Assembly: GCA_002633025.1 (NCBI GenBank)
Contig: NMRB01000638.1
Span: forward strand, 185,573 to 249,572
From: Notospermus geniculatus
Taxonomy: Eukaryota; Nemertea; Pilidiophora; Heteronemertea; Lineidae
Direction: 5' to 3'
Length of the DNA: 64,000 nt
Shown here: positions 63,701-64,000 of the stretch, in pieces
Position numbering within the stretch: position 1 is the first letter of the stretch
Layout of the letters: the number at the start of each line of letters is the position of its first letter
Translations under genes and position numbers: made by a program
Notes under the pieces: model-generated
What the model saw: the letters and a program-made list of their open reading frames with translations, nothing else
Database searches by the model: none
What the model was told of the DNA's origin: nothing

Positions 63701-64000
63701 TCATTTCCATTTGCAGACCTTGAAAAACGCAACAAAATGGCCGTCACAGTAGTGGCAGAGATGGAATTGACGACCGGAAGTAGTCAAGTCCGGACCTGCT
63801 GTGGACGTTGCTGCTTCCCCTCATTCGTCCAGTCTCGCTTTCGCCATCTCGCGTCGATATCGCGAGATTATGACGTAAGGAAACACCGCGACAGACAGGA
63901 AGGCCGACCTGATGCGTCTTTTTTTACACAATATCCCCGTTTTTTTTCTTTTTAGTTCCGACCGAGAGATGCAGTTGACATTTCTATCGCGATGTGCCAC
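57747..64000 (+). CDS. Ionotropic glutamate receptor without amino-terminal domain (3' end beyond window)
   Basis: Exons in agreeing phase: 57747-57819 (signal peptide MESYKVLLFAVALEISGIAF), 58536-58567 (32-nt exon, AKIIRVTSIL), 59349-59549 (SEPFLMLKEG ... RFEGF; S1), 60325-60534 (LTANYMRSQAVDFTTPYM and M1), 61457-61589 (VTILFYVINRFNPYEE and pore GSLWFVCGGLALQ), about 62523-62856 after a gap (M3, then S2 with GSTMTFF and FVGESPMIDFV), 63394-63627 (CNLVRVGGYL ... LLKTKWWEGDTGC) and probably 63956 onward (toward M4). Glutamate-contact positions are kept: T and R in LTANYMR, S-T in GGST, E in GESP; both S2 cysteines are present. The peptide leads straight into S1, so the roughly 400-residue amino-terminal domain is absent, as in kainate-binding proteins. 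The M3 gate reads TYIMGMVSM instead of SYTANLAAF, and Leu replaces Gln/Arg at the pore Q/R site. Confidence 0.88.
57955..58135. mobile_element. Fold-back copy of the CCTCCCACAGCA MITE
   Basis: CCCATCCTCCCACAGCAGGG pairs with the inverse CCCTGCTGTGGGAGGATGGG, and CCTCGCTCCTCTTCATCC with its inverse. It is in intron 1 of the glutamate receptor gene. Same family as 7,556-7,829. Confidence 0.7.
58803..59078 (-). mobile_element. SINE-A copy in glutamate receptor intron
   Basis: On minus, the head GGAGCCACGGTGGTGTAGTG and the B box GATCCCGGATTCGAATCCC are followed by the full body, with an end equal to that of 22,007-22,282. It lies between the 32-nt exon and the S1 exon. Confidence 0.78.
59661..60132. 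mobile_element. MITE with ACATCGNCCNTGCAACTGG ends
   Basis: AAGCGTACGTACATCGACCC and GCAACTGGAAGCAACTG pair with CAGTCGCAAGGCCGATGTGC and related words near 60,100-60,132. The interior has AGCAACTGG/GTTGCCAAC repeats. Confidence 0.6.
60192..60300. mobile_element. Hairpin MITE, same family as 11,394
   Basis: The ends GGCCCGTATTCTAGAA and TTCTACAATACGGCCC are flanked by TAT on both sides. The inner arms TTAAGGTCGACCTTAAGTCT and TAGATTTAAGGTGGACCTCA fold back. It ends 24 bp before the S1/M1 exon acceptor. Confidence 0.7.
60643..61014. mobile_element. MITE with perfect 46-bp inverted ends
   Basis: 60,643-60,688 and 60,969-61,014 are exact reverse complements, starting GAGGTTTCGCAAATCTGACG. The perfect identity of the long arms implies a recent insertion or arm correction. 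Located in the M1-pore intron of the receptor. Confidence 0.85.
61075..61241 (-). mobile_element. Second copy of the AGGAGCTGTCAGC MITE
   Basis: Read on minus it matches 30,921-31,083 along its whole length, including CCCAATTCAATGCATATAGC and TCGATCGAGCAGC-like words, with scattered substitutions. Frames here reported as open are artefacts. Confidence 0.75.
62112..62522. other. Assembly gap, 411 N, inside glutamate receptor gene
   Basis: The gap removes the start of the M3 exon; the first visible residues after it are WWFFAIII. The segment linking pore loop and M3 is therefore unseen. Confidence 0.95.
62857..63393. other. Glutamate receptor intron with direct repeats
   Basis: GACCGGAAGTAGTCAAG at about 63,056 recurs at 63,771. 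GACGTAAGGAAACG/AC and TCGCTYTCGCCAYCTCGC recur around 63,655 and 63,835 in the next intron. Both introns thus share a local repeat. No other gene is seen. Confidence 0.5.

Overview
This is animal (metazoan) genomic DNA: coding sequence sits in short exons with GT/AG borders, introns are packed with transposon debris, and three N gaps plus isolated single Ns show a draft assembly. The gene set (Schlafen-like, ZGPAT, TFIIH p52, ionotropic glutamate receptor) and the dense load of SINEs, MITEs, Helitrons and short hairpin elements suggest a marine invertebrate, probably a deuterostome such as an echinoderm or cephalochordate. I cannot fix the species. All exon coordinates below were worked out by hand from reading frame, splice sites and splice phase.

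Layout. 1-3.4 kb: the 3' part of a Schlafen-like (AlbA_2 domain) gene on +. 3,549-36,534: a direct tandem duplication of two diverged units, 3,549-18,867 and 18,868-36,534, joined without any N. Each unit carries exons 2-11 of ZGPAT on - (G-patch/CCCH splicing and transcription factor), then a two-exon + gene for a small membrane/coiled-coil protein I do not recognise (201 aa in unit 1, 278 aa in unit 2), then the 3' end of a LINE. The only ZGPAT exon 1 lies outside the duplication at 39.4-39.5 kb. About 1.1 kb away, head to head, GTF2H4 (TFIIH subunit p52) runs on + from 40,623 to 48,664. All ten of its exons splice in frame to a 461-residue protein.

50.8-55.4 kb: four exons on - of a secreted protein with a clear signal peptide. 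56.6 kb: a possible first exon on +. 57.7-64 kb: an ionotropic glutamate receptor on + in which the signal peptide leads almost directly into ligand-binding segment S1. It therefore appears to lack the amino-terminal domain, it keeps the agonist-contact residues, and it has lost the usual M3 gate motif.

Comparing the two duplicated units base by base gives filled and empty sites for more than ten transposons: two Helitrons inserted precisely between A and T, two 5-bp-TSD families, a TA-TSD mariner-type MITE, and an 8-bp-TSD hAT MITE. The main open question is whether the duplication is real (two ZGPAT loci, one without a first exon) or two haplotypes laid end to end by the assembler.
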